NCBI RefSeq assembly: GCF_900094545.1
Contig: NZ_FMAH01000053.1
Coordinates: 1-44,858, forward strand
Direction: 5' to 3'
DNA: 44,858 nt
DNA from: Martinezella miluonensis
Lineage (GTDB): Bacteria; Pseudomonadota; Alphaproteobacteria; Rhizobiales; Rhizobiaceae
A program made the translations under genes and the position numbers. Below the pieces are notes generated by a model. It searched no databases, was not told where the DNA came from, and was given only the letters and a program-made list of their open reading frames with translations. Numbering within the stretch: position 1 is the first letter of the stretch; the number at the start of each line of letters is the position of its first letter. This document shows, piece by piece, positions 24,929-33,482 of the stretch.

Positions 24929-25792
24929 ATGGACAAGACGACGGCAGGATGGATCTACGGACTGACCGGGGTGGTGATTTTTAGCGGATCGCTGCCGGCA
25001 ACGCGGGTGGCCGTCATGGATTTCGATCCGCTGTTCCTGACCGTCGCCCGCGCCGTGATCGCCGGCCTACTGGGCCTCAGCCTGCTGCTCGCCTTTCGCG
25101 AAAAGCGCCCAGCCCGCGGTGATATCGTTTCATTGGCGATCGTCGCGCTCGGCTGCGTCATCGGTTTTCCGTTGCTGACGGCGCTGGCGCTGAAACACGT
25201 CACCTCGGCCCATTCGATCGTCTTCATCGGCTTGCTGCCGCTTGCGACTGCGATCTTTGGCGTATTGCGCGGCGGCGAACGGCCTCACCCCGCCTTCTGG
25301 ATATTCTCCGCCATCGGCAGCGCGCTCGTCAGCGGCTACGCGCTAGCGCAGGGCGTATCGGCCTCGCCGGTCGGCGATCTGCTGATGCTGGCAGCCGTTC
25401 TCATCTGCGGGCTTGGCTATGCTGAAGGAGCCGTGCTGTCGCGCCGTCTCGGTGGATGGCAGGTCATTTGCTGGGCGCTGGTTCTGTCCCTGCCTGTCAC
25501 CATTGCGCTCTGCGTCGTCACCATGCCGCACACGATCGACGGCATCGGCGGGCCGGCCTGGATCGGCCTCACCTATGTTTCGCTTTTCAGCATGCTGATC
25601 GGCTTCGTCTTCTGGTATCGCGGGCTCGCGCAAGGCGGCATCGCAGCCGTCGGCCAATTGCAATTCCTGCAGCCCTTCTTCGGCTTTGCGCTTGCGGCTG
25701 CACTGCTCAAGGAAAGCGTCAGCTGGTCCATGCTCGTCGTAACAATCGCCGTCGTCGGCTGCGTCGCCGGCGCCAGGAAGTTCGCGCGTTGA
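24929..25792 (+). CDS. EamA-family (DMT) inner-membrane exporter
   Basis: 287 residues made of about ten transmembrane helices in two EamA repeats (about 8-130 and 145-285), the normal length for the drug/metabolite transporter superfamily. Second-repeat signature YVSLFSMLIGFVFWYRGLAQGG and QPFFGFALAAALLKE. Probably exports an amino-acid-like metabolite sensed by the divergent MocR regulator; the substrate is not known. AAGGAG lies ten bases before ATG 24929. Confidence 0.87.
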   Translation: MDKTTAGWIYGLTGVVIFSGSLPATRVAVMDFDPLFLTVARAVIAGLLGLSLLLAFREKRPARGDIVSLAIVALGCVIGFPLLTALALKHVTSAHSIVFIGLLPLATAIFGVLRGGERPHPAFWIFSAIGSALVSGYALAQGVSASPVGDLLMLAAVLICGLGYAEGAVLSRRLGGWQVICWALVLSLPVTIALCVVTMPHTIDGIGGPAWIGLTYVSLFSMLIGFVFWYRGLAQGGIAAVGQLQFLQPFFGFALAAALLKESVSWSMLVVTIAVVGCVAGARKFAR

Positions 25793-25833
25793 GGCATCGA
25801 GCCGTTAAAAACCTTGCCGCTTGACCTTCTAAA

Positions 25834-25868
25834 CTGATCGGTCTATAAGATACCAATCAGTCTATAAG
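25834..25868. promoter_or_regulatory. Imperfect direct repeat upstream of the DUF1348-TetR pair
   Basis: CTGATCGGTCTATAAG (25834-25849) and CCAATCAGTCTATAAG (25853-25868), 13 of 16 bases equal, 19-bp period. The second copy runs into the ribosome binding site AAGGA. A regulator bound here would block the pair; autoregulation by the TetR protein is plausible. TATAAG may also act as -10. Confidence 0.45.
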
Positions 25869-25877
25869 GAGTACATC

Positions 25878-26342
25878 ATGCCGAGCCCTCTTGTCCCGCC
25901 ATTCACCCGCGAAACTGCGATCGCCAAAGTCCGCATGGCCGAAGATGGCTGGAACAGCCGCGATCCGGAGCGCGTTTCCAAGGTCTATACAGAAGACAGC
26001 CAATGGCGGAATCGCGCCGAATTCCCGCGCGGTCGCAAGGAAATCGTCGAGTTCCTGACCCGCAAATGGGCAAGGGAACTCGACTATCGGCTGATCAAAG
26101 AGCTTTGGGCATTTGACGGCAATCGCATCGCCGTGCGCTTTGCCTATGAATGGCGCGACGATAGCGGCCATTGGTTCCGCTCCTACGGCAACGAAAACTG
26201 GGAATTCGACGCCGACGGCCTGATGCAGCGCCGTTTCGCCTCCATCAACGACATGCCGATCAAGCAAGAAGACCGGAAATTCCACTGGCCGCTCGGCCGA
26301 CGGCCTGACGATCACCCCGGCCTGTCGGAACTCGGCCTCTGA
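25878..26342 (+). CDS. DUF1348 / NTF2-like protein
   Basis: 154 residues of the SnoaL/NTF2-like fold, DUF1348 branch: AEDGWNSRDPERVSKVYTED near the N-terminus, WRNRAEFPRGRKEIVEFLTRKW, FAYEWRDDSGHWFRSYGNENW and FDADGLMQRRFASINDMPI. Function of the family is unproven; the cone-shaped fold binds small hydrophobic molecules. One base separates its stop from the TetR start, so the two are cotranscribed. Confidence 0.85.
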   Translation: MPSPLVPPFTRETAIAKVRMAEDGWNSRDPERVSKVYTEDSQWRNRAEFPRGRKEIVEFLTRKWARELDYRLIKELWAFDGNRIAVRFAYEWRDDSGHWFRSYGNENWEFDADGLMQRRFASINDMPIKQEDRKFHWPLGRRPDDHPGLSELGL

Positions 26343-26343
26343 G

Positions 26344-26907
26344 ATGGCGCGCACCGTCTTCGAAAAACCCGATGCCATCGCCCTTGTTGCCGAAGTCTTT
26401 CGCGAACTCGGCTACGAGGGAGCATCGATGAGCCATATCACTGCCCGCACGAAACTGTCCAAGGGCAGCCTCTATCACTTCTTTCCCGGCGGCAAGGAGG
26501 AGATGGCGGCGGAGATCATGGCCAATATCGACACCTGGTTCGTGATGGAGATGTTCAGGCCGCTCGAAGAGGGTGAACCCCGTGCCGCCATTGCCCGCAT
26601 GTGGGAGACGACCGACAGCTATTTCCGTTCCGGCCGCCGCATCTGCCTGATCGGCGCCTTTGCGCTGGACGAAACGCGTGATCGTTTTTCTGCCGCCATC
26701 CAGGGTTATTTCTATCGCTGGATCGAGGCGCTCGCCGGCGCCTTGGTCAAAGCCGGCCTGCCCGGCGCGGAAGCAAAAACGCTCGCCGAGGAAGCCGTTG
26801 TCGGCATCCAGGGTGCGTTGACGCTTGCCAGGGCACTTGGAGACGACACGATTTTCGGCAGGACCCTGACGAGACTGAAAGAGAGGCTGGAATCCGCGCT
26901 CGCATAG
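26344..26907 (+). CDS. TetR/AcrR-family transcriptional regulator
   Basis: 187 residues. N-terminal helix-turn-helix at about 10-50 (VAEVFRELGYEGASMSHITA, KLSKGSLYHFFPGGKEEM) and an all-helical ligand domain, resembling the YxaF/LmrA-type TetR branch. Likely represses the operon it shares with the DUF1348 gene through the repeats at 25834-25868. Ligand unknown. Confidence 0.88.
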   Translation: MARTVFEKPDAIALVAEVFRELGYEGASMSHITARTKLSKGSLYHFFPGGKEEMAAEIMANIDTWFVMEMFRPLEEGEPRAAIARMWETTDSYFRSGRRICLIGAFALDETRDRFSAAIQGYFYRWIEALAGALVKAGLPGAEAKTLAEEAVVGIQGALTLARALGDDTIFGRTLTRLKERLESALA

Positions 26908-27163
26908 CGCTGCCCGACCAGCGCGAATCAGCGCATCTCACATGGGCAAACCGATCCGGGATCGATGATTCGCCTTCCCTGAAGGAGGCAAAAGACCGCT
27001 GGAGACTACATTGCCGACAATGGGAATTGGCTGTGAACGGTGCATAAGGCCCTGATCTTAAACAATCCTCCATAAATATATGGCAATATTAACCATGTTT
27101 GATTTGCAACTATCCAAGCTCCTGTGTTCAGCAGGAAGCAGGGGCGGAGGAGACGGATAGACG

Positions 27164-28480
27164 ATGCTGCAGCAGGTAAACGAGACCGACGACGCGCTGA
27201 TCGATCGCTTGCAGCGGTCCGCGTTCGAATATTTCATGCTCCACACCAATCCGGAAAACGGACTGGTGGCGGATACTTCCATCAAGACGAGCCATTGCAG
27301 CATTGCCGCAGTTGGCTTCGCGCTATCGAGCTATCCGGTCGCCGTCGAACGCGGATGGATCAGCCGCGCCGATGCGGCCAAACGCGTCCTGACCGCGCTC
27401 GATTTCTTCGCCGATAGCCAGCAGGGCGAGGAGCGCGGCGCCACCGGCCATCGCGGCTTCTACTATCACTTCCTCTACATGGAGAGCGGCAACCGCGCCT
27501 GGAACAGCGAGCTTTCGACCATCGATACCGGTCTGCTGCTGATGGGCGTGCTGACGGCTGCCGCCTATTTCAACGGCTCCAGCCAGACCGAGCGCGATAT
27601 CCGCAAGCAGGCGAAACTCCTCTACGAACGCTGCGATTGGCATTGGGCCCTGAACAAGGGGCCGACGATCAGCATGGGCTGGAAGCCGGCCAGCGGTTTC
27701 CTACGCTGGCGTTACCAGGGCTATGACGAGGCGGTCTTCCTCTATGTTCTGGCGCTCGGATCTCCCACGCATGCGATCCCGCCGGCAAGCTACGACGCCT
27801 TTGCCTCGACATACACCTGGATGATGTTCAAGGATGCGCCCTTTCTCTATGCCGGGCCGCTGTTCATCCACCTCTTCTCGCATGCCTGGATCGATTTCCG
27901 CGGCATCCGCGACAAGCATGTAGCCGATAAGGATATCGACTATTTCAGCAATACGCAGACGGCGATCGCCGTCCAGCGCGACTATACGGAACGCAATCCC
28001 AATCATTTCGTCGGTTACGGGAAGGATGTCTGGGGTCTCTCCGCCTGCGACGGCCCGAACCCGACGGGAACCAAGCATAGCCAGCGATACAGCCCGAAAG
28101 TCTTGGGCTATGCTGCCCGCGGCGCACCGCTCGGACCCGATGACGGCACGATCGCGCCCTGGGGGCCGCTCTCCTGCCTGCCCTTCGACCGCCAAGCCGC
28201 GCTCGACGGCACGAAGGCACTGCTTTCCAACTATCCCAACCTGCTGCTCGATGGCCGTTTCCCTGGCGGCTTCAATCCGAGCGTCAAGGGTTCAGGCCCC
28301 GAAGGCTGGGTGGATGACCGTTCGGTCGCCCTCGATCAGGGCCTGCTGGTCATGATGATCGAAAATGCCCGCACCGGCATGATCTGGAACCTGATGCGTC
28401 AGTCACCGATCCTTCGCAGCGGCCTGGAGCGCGCCGGCTTTACCGGCGGGTGGCTGGACGAAAAACCGGCAATCGCGTGA
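27164..28480 (+). CDS. Glycoamylase-like protein (possible beta-1,2-glucanase)
   Basis: 438 residues of the glycoamylase-like fold (PF10091-type (alpha/alpha)6 barrel), seen in GH144 endo-beta-1,2-glucanases and in a segment of cyclic beta-1,2-glucan synthases. Characteristic stretches: RSAFEYFMLHTNPENGLVAD, GFYYHFL, STIDTGLLLMG, GWKPASGFLRWRYQGYDEA, LFSHAWIDFRG, YGKDVWGLSACDGP and SVALDQGLLVMMIEN. No signal peptide is visible, so it appears cytosolic, unlike most secreted relatives. GGAGGAG precedes the ATG. Rhizobia make cyclic beta-1,2-glucan, so turnover of that polymer is possible. Confidence 0.82.
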   Translation: MLQQVNETDDALIDRLQRSAFEYFMLHTNPENGLVADTSIKTSHCSIAAVGFALSSYPVAVERGWISRADAAKRVLTALDFFADSQQGEERGATGHRGFYYHFLYMESGNRAWNSELSTIDTGLLLMGVLTAAAYFNGSSQTERDIRKQAKLLYERCDWHWALNKGPTISMGWKPASGFLRWRYQGYDEAVFLYVLALGSPTHAIPPASYDAFASTYTWMMFKDAPFLYAGPLFIHLFSHAWIDFRGIRDKHVADKDIDYFSNTQTAIAVQRDYTERNPNHFVGYGKDVWGLSACDGPNPTGTKHSQRYSPKVLGYAARGAPLGPDDGTIAPWGPLSCLPFDRQAALDGTKALLSNYPNLLLDGRFPGGFNPSVKGSGPEGWVDDRSVALDQGLLVMMIENARTGMIWNLMRQSPILRSGLERAGFTGGWLDEKPAIA

Positions 28481-28519
28481 TTTGTAGATTGCCGGTCAAT
28501 TCTGGGTGTTCGTGCCTGG

Positions 28520-28560
28520 CCCCTCACCCTAACCCTCTCCCCGCAAGCGGGGCGAGGGGC
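28520..28560. repeat. REP-like palindrome
   Basis: C-rich arm with CCCTCACCCTAACCCTCTCC followed by a CCCCGC-AAG-CGGGG hairpin. The same core occurs at 33123-33258 and 41188-41352. Lies between the convergent glycoamylase-like and Ldh genes. Confidence 0.75.
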
Positions 28561-28613
28561 CGCGTGTGAAAGAGCGGCAAAAACACGCTCACCCGACCAT
28601 CACCTTCAACGCC

Positions 28614-29603
28614 TCAAAGCCCCTTGATCGCCTCGAGCACCTCGTCTTCGACTGCGATGCCTTCCGTCAGAGCAAGACGCCGCGAAGTCTGCCCGCGCCG
28701 GCCGGGCAGGCGAACGTTCGGATCCCGAGTAATCTCGCTCGCGAGCAGGGTAAGCCGCCGCGCCGTATCGACAGCACTCATCGCAGCCGGATTGATGGCG
28801 ATGATCGTATGGCCGAGCGCCGGCGGTAGGCCCCTATCGTCGAAGAGCGACGAAGCCTCGAAGGCATAGTTGGCGCCGGTGAGGCCGGCCGCCAGAATTT
28901 CCACCATCAGCGCCAGCGCCGCACCCTTCGAATCGCCGGCGGGGACCATCGTGCCCTCAAGCGCTTCCTCGGCGCTGGTGGTCGGCTTCCCCTCGCGATC
29001 GAAGGCCCAATCGGCCGGGATGGGAGCCCCTTGCTGCCGCGCCGCCATCACCTTGCCGCGCGCCACTTTGGAAAGCGCCAGATCGATCACGATCGGATCG
29101 TCATTGGGAAGCGGCGCGGCAAAGGCAATCGGATTGGTGCCAAAGACCGGCGTCTTGCCGCCCCAGGGCGCCATCGCCGCCGGCGCGTTGGCGACCATCA
29201 GCGCCACCAATCCCTGATCCGCAAAGCGCTCCACCGTCAGCCCCATGACGCCCGCATGGTGCGAGCGGCTGATGGCGGCAAGCGCAATCCCTTGCTCGCG
29301 GGCAATAGCGGGAAGCTCCGCAACAGCAAGATCGAGCGCAGGATAGGCGTAACCATTGCCGGCATCGATGCGCAGCACGGCCGGAAAGGGCCGGCTCGTC
29401 TGCGGCTTGGCGAAACCATCGGTCTTGCCGACCTTGGCCTGTCCGGCATAGGCGGGAACGCGGCGCAAGCCGTGGCCACCCTGCCCGGCGGCCTCTGCCG
29501 CCACAAGAGCCACCGCCACCGAGCGGGCATTCTCAGCGCTGACCTTGCTTCGCTGCAGCGCCTCCTCGACCAGCGTTTCAGCTTCGGCGAGCGACAGGTG
29601 CAT
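28614..29603 (-). CDS. Ldh-family NAD(P)H oxidoreductase, probable piperideine-2-carboxylate reductase
   Basis: 329 residues of the malate/ureidoglycolate/piperideine-carboxylate reductase family (Ldh_2). Signatures: GHGLRRVPAY, RSHHAGVMGLTVERFADQG, APWGGKTPVFGTNPIAFAAP, VIDLALSKVARGK, GDSKGAALALMVEILAAGLTG. In Pseudomonas, DpkA of this family reduces piperideine-2-carboxylate to L-pipecolate. The two genes upstream encode the next steps (L-pipecolate oxidase and piperideine-6-carboxylate dehydrogenase), so the same reaction is the best guess. Other 2-ketoacid or hydroxy-acid substrates cannot be excluded. Confidence 0.8.
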   Translation of the reverse strand: MHLSLAEAETLVEEALQRSKVSAENARSVAVALVAAEAAGQGGHGLRRVPAYAGQAKVGKTDGFAKPQTSRPFPAVLRIDAGNGYAYPALDLAVAELPAIAREQGIALAAISRSHHAGVMGLTVERFADQGLVALMVANAPAAMAPWGGKTPVFGTNPIAFAAPLPNDDPIVIDLALSKVARGKVMAARQQGAPIPADWAFDREGKPTTSAEEALEGTMVPAGDSKGAALALMVEILAAGLTGANYAFEASSLFDDRGLPPALGHTIIAINPAAMSAVDTARRLTLLASEITRDPNVRLPGRRGQTSRRLALTEGIAVEDEVLEAIKGL

Positions 29604-29683
29604 GAGGCTAGAGACCTTAAAAATGAGGAGGGTAAAGGCTTTCTACGCTTTCAACTTCCTCATCGCAATGCAGCAAATACCGG

Positions 29684-31219
29684 CTATTCCACGTCGAACT
29701 TGACGCCTTGCGCCAAGGGCAGGGTGCGGCCGTAATTGATGGTGTTGGTCGCCCGGCGCATATACGCCTTCCAGGCATCCGAACCGGATTCGCGGCCGCC
29801 GCCCGTTTCCTTCTCGCCGCCGAAAGCCCCGCCGATCTCGGCACCGGAGGGACCGAGATTGACGTTGGCGATGCCGCAATCCGAACCGCGTGCAGACACG
29901 AACATCTCGGCCTCGCGCATGTCGTTGGTGAAGATCGAAGACGACAGGCCCTGAGGCACGGCATTGTGCAGCGCCAGCGCACTGTCGAAATCGCCGTATT
30001 TCATCACATAGAGGATCGGCGCGAAGGTTTCCTGCTCGACAGGGCCGGTCTGCTCGGGCATTTCGACGAGAGCCGGGCGAACATAGAAGGCATCGGCGGT
30101 GCCGTTTTCGACGCGCTCGCCGCCGGTGACCTTGCCGCCGGCCGCCTTCGCTGCCGCAAGAGCCGATTGCATGCGGTCAAAGGCCTGCTTGTCGATCAGG
30201 GGACCGACAAGGGTTCCCGCTTCGAGAGGATTACCGATCGTCACCGAACCATAGGCCTTCTGCAGGCGCGGAACGAGTTGGTCGTAGACGCTTTCGTGGA
30301 CGAAGAGGCGGCGCAGCGTCGTGCAGCGCTGGCCGGCAGTGCCCATCGCGGAAAACGCAACGCCGCGCAACGTAAGGTCGAGATCGGCCGTCGGGCAGAC
30401 GATGGCCGCATTGTTGCCGCCAAGCTCGAGAATGGCGCGGGCGAAACGGCCGGCCAGGCGCGGGCCGACGGCACGACCCATGGCCGTCGATCCGGTCGCC
30501 GAAACCAGCGGCACCTGCGGATGATCGACCAGCAGCTCACCAAGATCGCGGCCGCCGATCAGCAATGTCGAAAGATTGGCCGGGGCTTCGCCACCTTCTG
30601 CGACATAACGCTTCAGCGCCTTTTCAAACAAGGCCTGCACGGCAAGCGCCGTCAGCGGCGTCTTTTCCGACGGCTTCCAGATGGTGGAATTGCCGCAGAC
30701 CATGGCAAGCGCTGCGTTCCACGACCAGACGGCAACGGGGAAATTGAAGGCCGAGATGATGCCGATCGCACCCAGCGGATGCCAGCTTTCCATCATCCGG
30801 TGCTCCGAGCGCTCGGTAGCGATAGTCAGGCCATAGAGCTGGCGCGAGAGACCGACTGCGAAATCGCAGATGTCGATCATCTCCTGCACTTCGCCGAGGC
30901 CTTCGGAGGTGATCTTGCCGACTTCGATCGAGACGAGACGGCCAAGCGCCGCCTTGCCGGCGCGCAGCTCCTCGCCGAGCAGGCGGATCAGCTCCCCCCG
31001 CTTCGGCGCCGGCACGTTGCGCCAGGAAAGAAACGCTTCGTGCGCCCTCCCGATCGCGGCCTTCGCCTCGGCGGTCGAATGCTCCCTGAGCCAGCCGATC
31101 TCAGCGCCGGTCACGGGTGAGGTAACAGCGAGCGTTCCGCCCGTATAGCGATCGGCTGAAACGCCGAGTTCCGTCAATATCGCCCTGGTTTCAGCGGCAA
31201 GATCGAGTGTCGCGGTCAT
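29684..31219 (-). CDS. amaB: L-piperideine-6-carboxylate (aminoadipate semialdehyde) dehydrogenase
   Basis: 511 residues, antiquitin (ALDH7) family. Catalytic Cys in GTAGQRCTTLRRLFVHE, general-base Glu in LELGGNNAAIV, NAD-site Asn in ISAFNFPVAVWSWNAA. The GQRCTTLRR form is typical of antiquitin/AmaB enzymes, which oxidise piperideine-6-carboxylate (in balance with 2-aminoadipate semialdehyde) to 2-aminoadipate. Sits between a pipecolate-oxidase-like gene and an imine reductase-like gene, 39 and 80 bp away on one strand. GAGGAAA precedes ATG 31219. Confidence 0.9.
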   Translation of the reverse strand: MTATLDLAAETRAILTELGVSADRYTGGTLAVTSPVTGAEIGWLREHSTAEAKAAIGRAHEAFLSWRNVPAPKRGELIRLLGEELRAGKAALGRLVSIEVGKITSEGLGEVQEMIDICDFAVGLSRQLYGLTIATERSEHRMMESWHPLGAIGIISAFNFPVAVWSWNAALAMVCGNSTIWKPSEKTPLTALAVQALFEKALKRYVAEGGEAPANLSTLLIGGRDLGELLVDHPQVPLVSATGSTAMGRAVGPRLAGRFARAILELGGNNAAIVCPTADLDLTLRGVAFSAMGTAGQRCTTLRRLFVHESVYDQLVPRLQKAYGSVTIGNPLEAGTLVGPLIDKQAFDRMQSALAAAKAAGGKVTGGERVENGTADAFYVRPALVEMPEQTGPVEQETFAPILYVMKYGDFDSALALHNAVPQGLSSSIFTNDMREAEMFVSARGSDCGIANVNLGPSGAEIGGAFGGEKETGGGRESGSDAWKAYMRRATNTINYGRTLPLAQGVKFDVE

Positions 31220-31258
31220 CTCGTTTCCTCTTCCTGTAACGGTGCTTTGATTATTCTT

Positions 31259-32542
31259 TTAGACCCTTGCGCCGACGAAATGTGCGGCCTGAGCGCCGGC
31301 CTCATACCACATTTCCTTCACCGTCCTGAAGCTTGGCTCGATGATATCGGTCAGCGGCAGCGGCAGATCGGCTTCGGGGATGTGTCCGAGGATATGGCCG
31401 GCAAGCACCTTGCCGAACACGGTTCCGGGCGCGATGCCGCGACCATTATAGCCGGAAAAACCGACGACATTGGGTGCGAACTTGTGGAAGCGCGGCAGCG
31501 CATTGTCGGTCATGCCGATCTTGCCGTACCATTCGCATTCGAAGGGAATGTCGCCGAGCTGCGGGAAGAGCTTCCTGAGCGACCGCCGGGCCCAGCTCTT
31601 GTGCACGGCAAGGCCAGTGTTGCGCAACGCCCCGACGCTGCCGAAAACGAGCCGGCCGGCTTGATCCATACGGAAGGATGACAGGACTTCCTTGGTATCC
31701 CAGGCGCCCTCGCGGCCGGGCAGCACGGATTTGCTGAGGTTGTCGCCAAGCGGCACGGTGGCAAAGTTGAAATAGGGCAGATGCACCTGCTCATTTCGCA
31801 CCTGCTCCCAGGGGCCGGTGCTGTATGCGTCCGTCGCAACGACGATCCAATTGGCGCTGACCTTGCCGCTATCGGTCGATACCACCCATTTCGTGCCGCT
31901 CTTTTCCGTTGATATCACGCGGCTGCCGGTGTAAACGGCGACGCCTGCCTTGACCACGGCATGGGCGAGCCCGCGCGCATAGGCAAGCGGTTGCAGCGTA
32001 CCGGCACGCATGTCGAGCAGAGCCCCGGCATAGGCGGAGCTGCCGACGCGCCGCTCCGTCTCCCCCGCATCGAGCACAGTGACCGGCGCGCCGCGCTTAC
32101 TCCACTGCCGCGCCCGCTCCTCGATCTCCTTCAAGCCCTGCGGCCCGACGGCGCAGTGCAGCGTGCCGTTGCGCTCGAGTTCGCAGGCAATGCTGTGCTT
32201 GTCGATCAGCTCCATCACCAGCTTCGGCGCATTGCTGAGAAGCTCGAGAAGCCGCTCGCCGTGAACGGTGCCAAGCTCGCCCGGCAGATCGTCCGGCATC
32301 ACCCACATGCCGGCATTGATCAAGCCGACATTGCGCCCGGCCCCGCCAAAGCCGATCTCATTGGCCTCCAGCAACACGACGCTGCTGCCTGCTTCGGCAA
32401 GGTGCAGCGCCGACGACAGCCCGGTATAGCCGCCGCCGACCACGACGACATCGGCAGCAACCTGACCGGTGAGCGGCTTCGTCGCCGGCGGTTGCGGCGC
32501 GGTCTTTTCCCAGAGACCGTGGGAACGGGGATCATTCAGCAT
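31259..32542 (-). CDS. amaA: FAD-dependent amine oxidase, probable L-pipecolate oxidase
   Basis: 427 residues, DAO-type flavoprotein. FAD-binding VVVVGGGYTGLSSALHLAEAG (about 34-54), second flavin contact LLEANEIGFGGAGRNVGLIN, C-terminal MTDNALPRFHK and VVGFSGYNGRGIAPGTVFGK. Close in layout to PuuB/AmaA enzymes. With amaB next to it, L-pipecolate oxidation to piperideine-6-carboxylate is the best-supported role. gamma-glutamylputrescine oxidase is the main alternative within the family. First gene of the three-gene operon. Confidence 0.82.
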   Translation of the reverse strand: MLNDPRSHGLWEKTAPQPPATKPLTGQVAADVVVVGGGYTGLSSALHLAEAGSSVVLLEANEIGFGGAGRNVGLINAGMWVMPDDLPGELGTVHGERLLELLSNAPKLVMELIDKHSIACELERNGTLHCAVGPQGLKEIEERARQWSKRGAPVTVLDAGETERRVGSSAYAGALLDMRAGTLQPLAYARGLAHAVVKAGVAVYTGSRVISTEKSGTKWVVSTDSGKVSANWIVVATDAYSTGPWEQVRNEQVHLPYFNFATVPLGDNLSKSVLPGREGAWDTKEVLSSFRMDQAGRLVFGSVGALRNTGLAVHKSWARRSLRKLFPQLGDIPFECEWYGKIGMTDNALPRFHKFAPNVVGFSGYNGRGIAPGTVFGKVLAGHILGHIPEADLPLPLTDIIEPSFRTVKEMWYEAGAQAAHFVGARV

Positions 32543-32631
32543 GAAATCGGTCCAATCGACAGAGGCATTCGGGGGTAATCTAGCCTCACGCTTGCCATTG
32601 CGAAAGCGGGAAGAACGACATCCGGTGGACA

Positions 32632-32744
32632 GAGCATGATGCCGAAAAGTGTGATCAGTTTTCGGACCACATCATGCTCCACTTCTTTGGTTTCAGAGCG
32701 GATTCAGATTTTAGGTCGAACAGACCTAAAATCATCCGGCTCTG
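32632..32744. repeat. RIME-like double palindrome
   Basis: First hairpin 32632-32679: outer arms GAGCATGAT/ATCATGCTC, inner CCGAAAA/TTTTCGG. Second hairpin 32694-32744: outer CAGAGC/GCTCTG, inner ATTTTAGGTC/GACCTAAAAT (32708-32732). Two palindromes side by side with this sequence are common intergenic mosaic elements in Rhizobium and Sinorhizobium. Lies between the divergent amaA-like and Lrp-like genes. Confidence 0.75.
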
Positions 32745-32833
32745 GAGAAAAACTTGCATGGCCATGGGGCTTTCGACCATTATAGAGGAACGCCGGCCAC
32801 CGTCACGGCCGCCGACAGAATCAGGACAATCTC

Positions 32834-33070
32834 ATGAAGCCCATTTTCGTTCAGCTCCAATGCGCCCCCGGCAAGACCTATGAGGTCGCCGACGCAATCT
32901 ACCAGACGGAGCTGGTGTCGGAACTCTATTCCACCAGCGGCGAATACGACCTGCTGATGAAGGTCTACATCGCCGAAGAGCAGGATATCGGCAAGTTCAT
33001 CAACGACCATATCGCCAATATCCCCGGCATCATCCGCTCGCTGACGACGCTGACCTTCCGAGCGTTCTGA
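32834..33070 (+). CDS. Stand-alone Lrp/AsnC ligand-binding (RAM) domain protein
   Basis: 78 residues forming only the alpha-beta RAM domain of Lrp/AsnC regulators (KPIFVQLQCAPGKTYEVADA, STSGEYDLLMKVY, INDHIANIPGIIRSLTTLTF). The DNA-binding helix-turn-helix is absent, and no frame upstream encodes one, so this is a natural short form. Such proteins assemble as ring-like dimers and bind amino acids. Divergent to the pipecolate genes, so it may sense or modulate that pathway, but no direct evidence is visible. Confidence 0.87.
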   Translation: MKPIFVQLQCAPGKTYEVADAIYQTELVSELYSTSGEYDLLMKVYIAEEQDIGKFINDHIANIPGIIRSLTTLTFRAF

Positions 33071-33122
33071 GCGATCCGGACTTAGGGTCGGGGCATCGCC
33101 GTCTAAGGACATTCGAATACAG

Positions 33123-33258
33123 CCCCTCACCCCAGCCCTCTCCCCGTTCTGACGGGGAGAGGGAGCCTATTACCTTTTGTGCAGGGTGGGAATGCGCTGC
33201 AAACGCCGGAGCAGTCCCCTCTCCCCGTCAGAACGGGGAGAGGGCTAGGGTGAGGGGC
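33123..33258. repeat. Inverted pair of REP-like elements
   Basis: One copy at 33123-33163 (CCCCTCACCCCAGCCCTCTC then CCCCGTTCTGACGGGG) and a second, in opposite orientation, at 33216-33258. Each has its own short hairpin, and the two together can form a 40-bp stem with a 52-bp loop. Located between the Lrp-like and GT4 genes. Confidence 0.8.
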
Positions 33259-33482
33259 CAGGCACAATGGACCGGAATCAACACCCTCACCTGAGAAGCT
33301 CAACACTCCCCAGAGCAACGCCCCGCCATTAACCCTCTTGCCCGAAACCGCTTGGCTTTCCACCAGCGATTAAGCCCTTTTTAACCGCCCGGATGATCTG
33401 CTTTGCCGACTGATCAACAAGCGGCGCGCTGCGGCGCCGGATTGCCGATGCTTGGCGCGGCATAGGGGTCGAGGGTGGATCG

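Noticed and set aside
28520..28560. CRISPR-like repeats (this site, 33123-33258 and 41188-41352)
   Set aside because: Copies are scattered, palindromic and inverted, with no regular spacers or cas genes.
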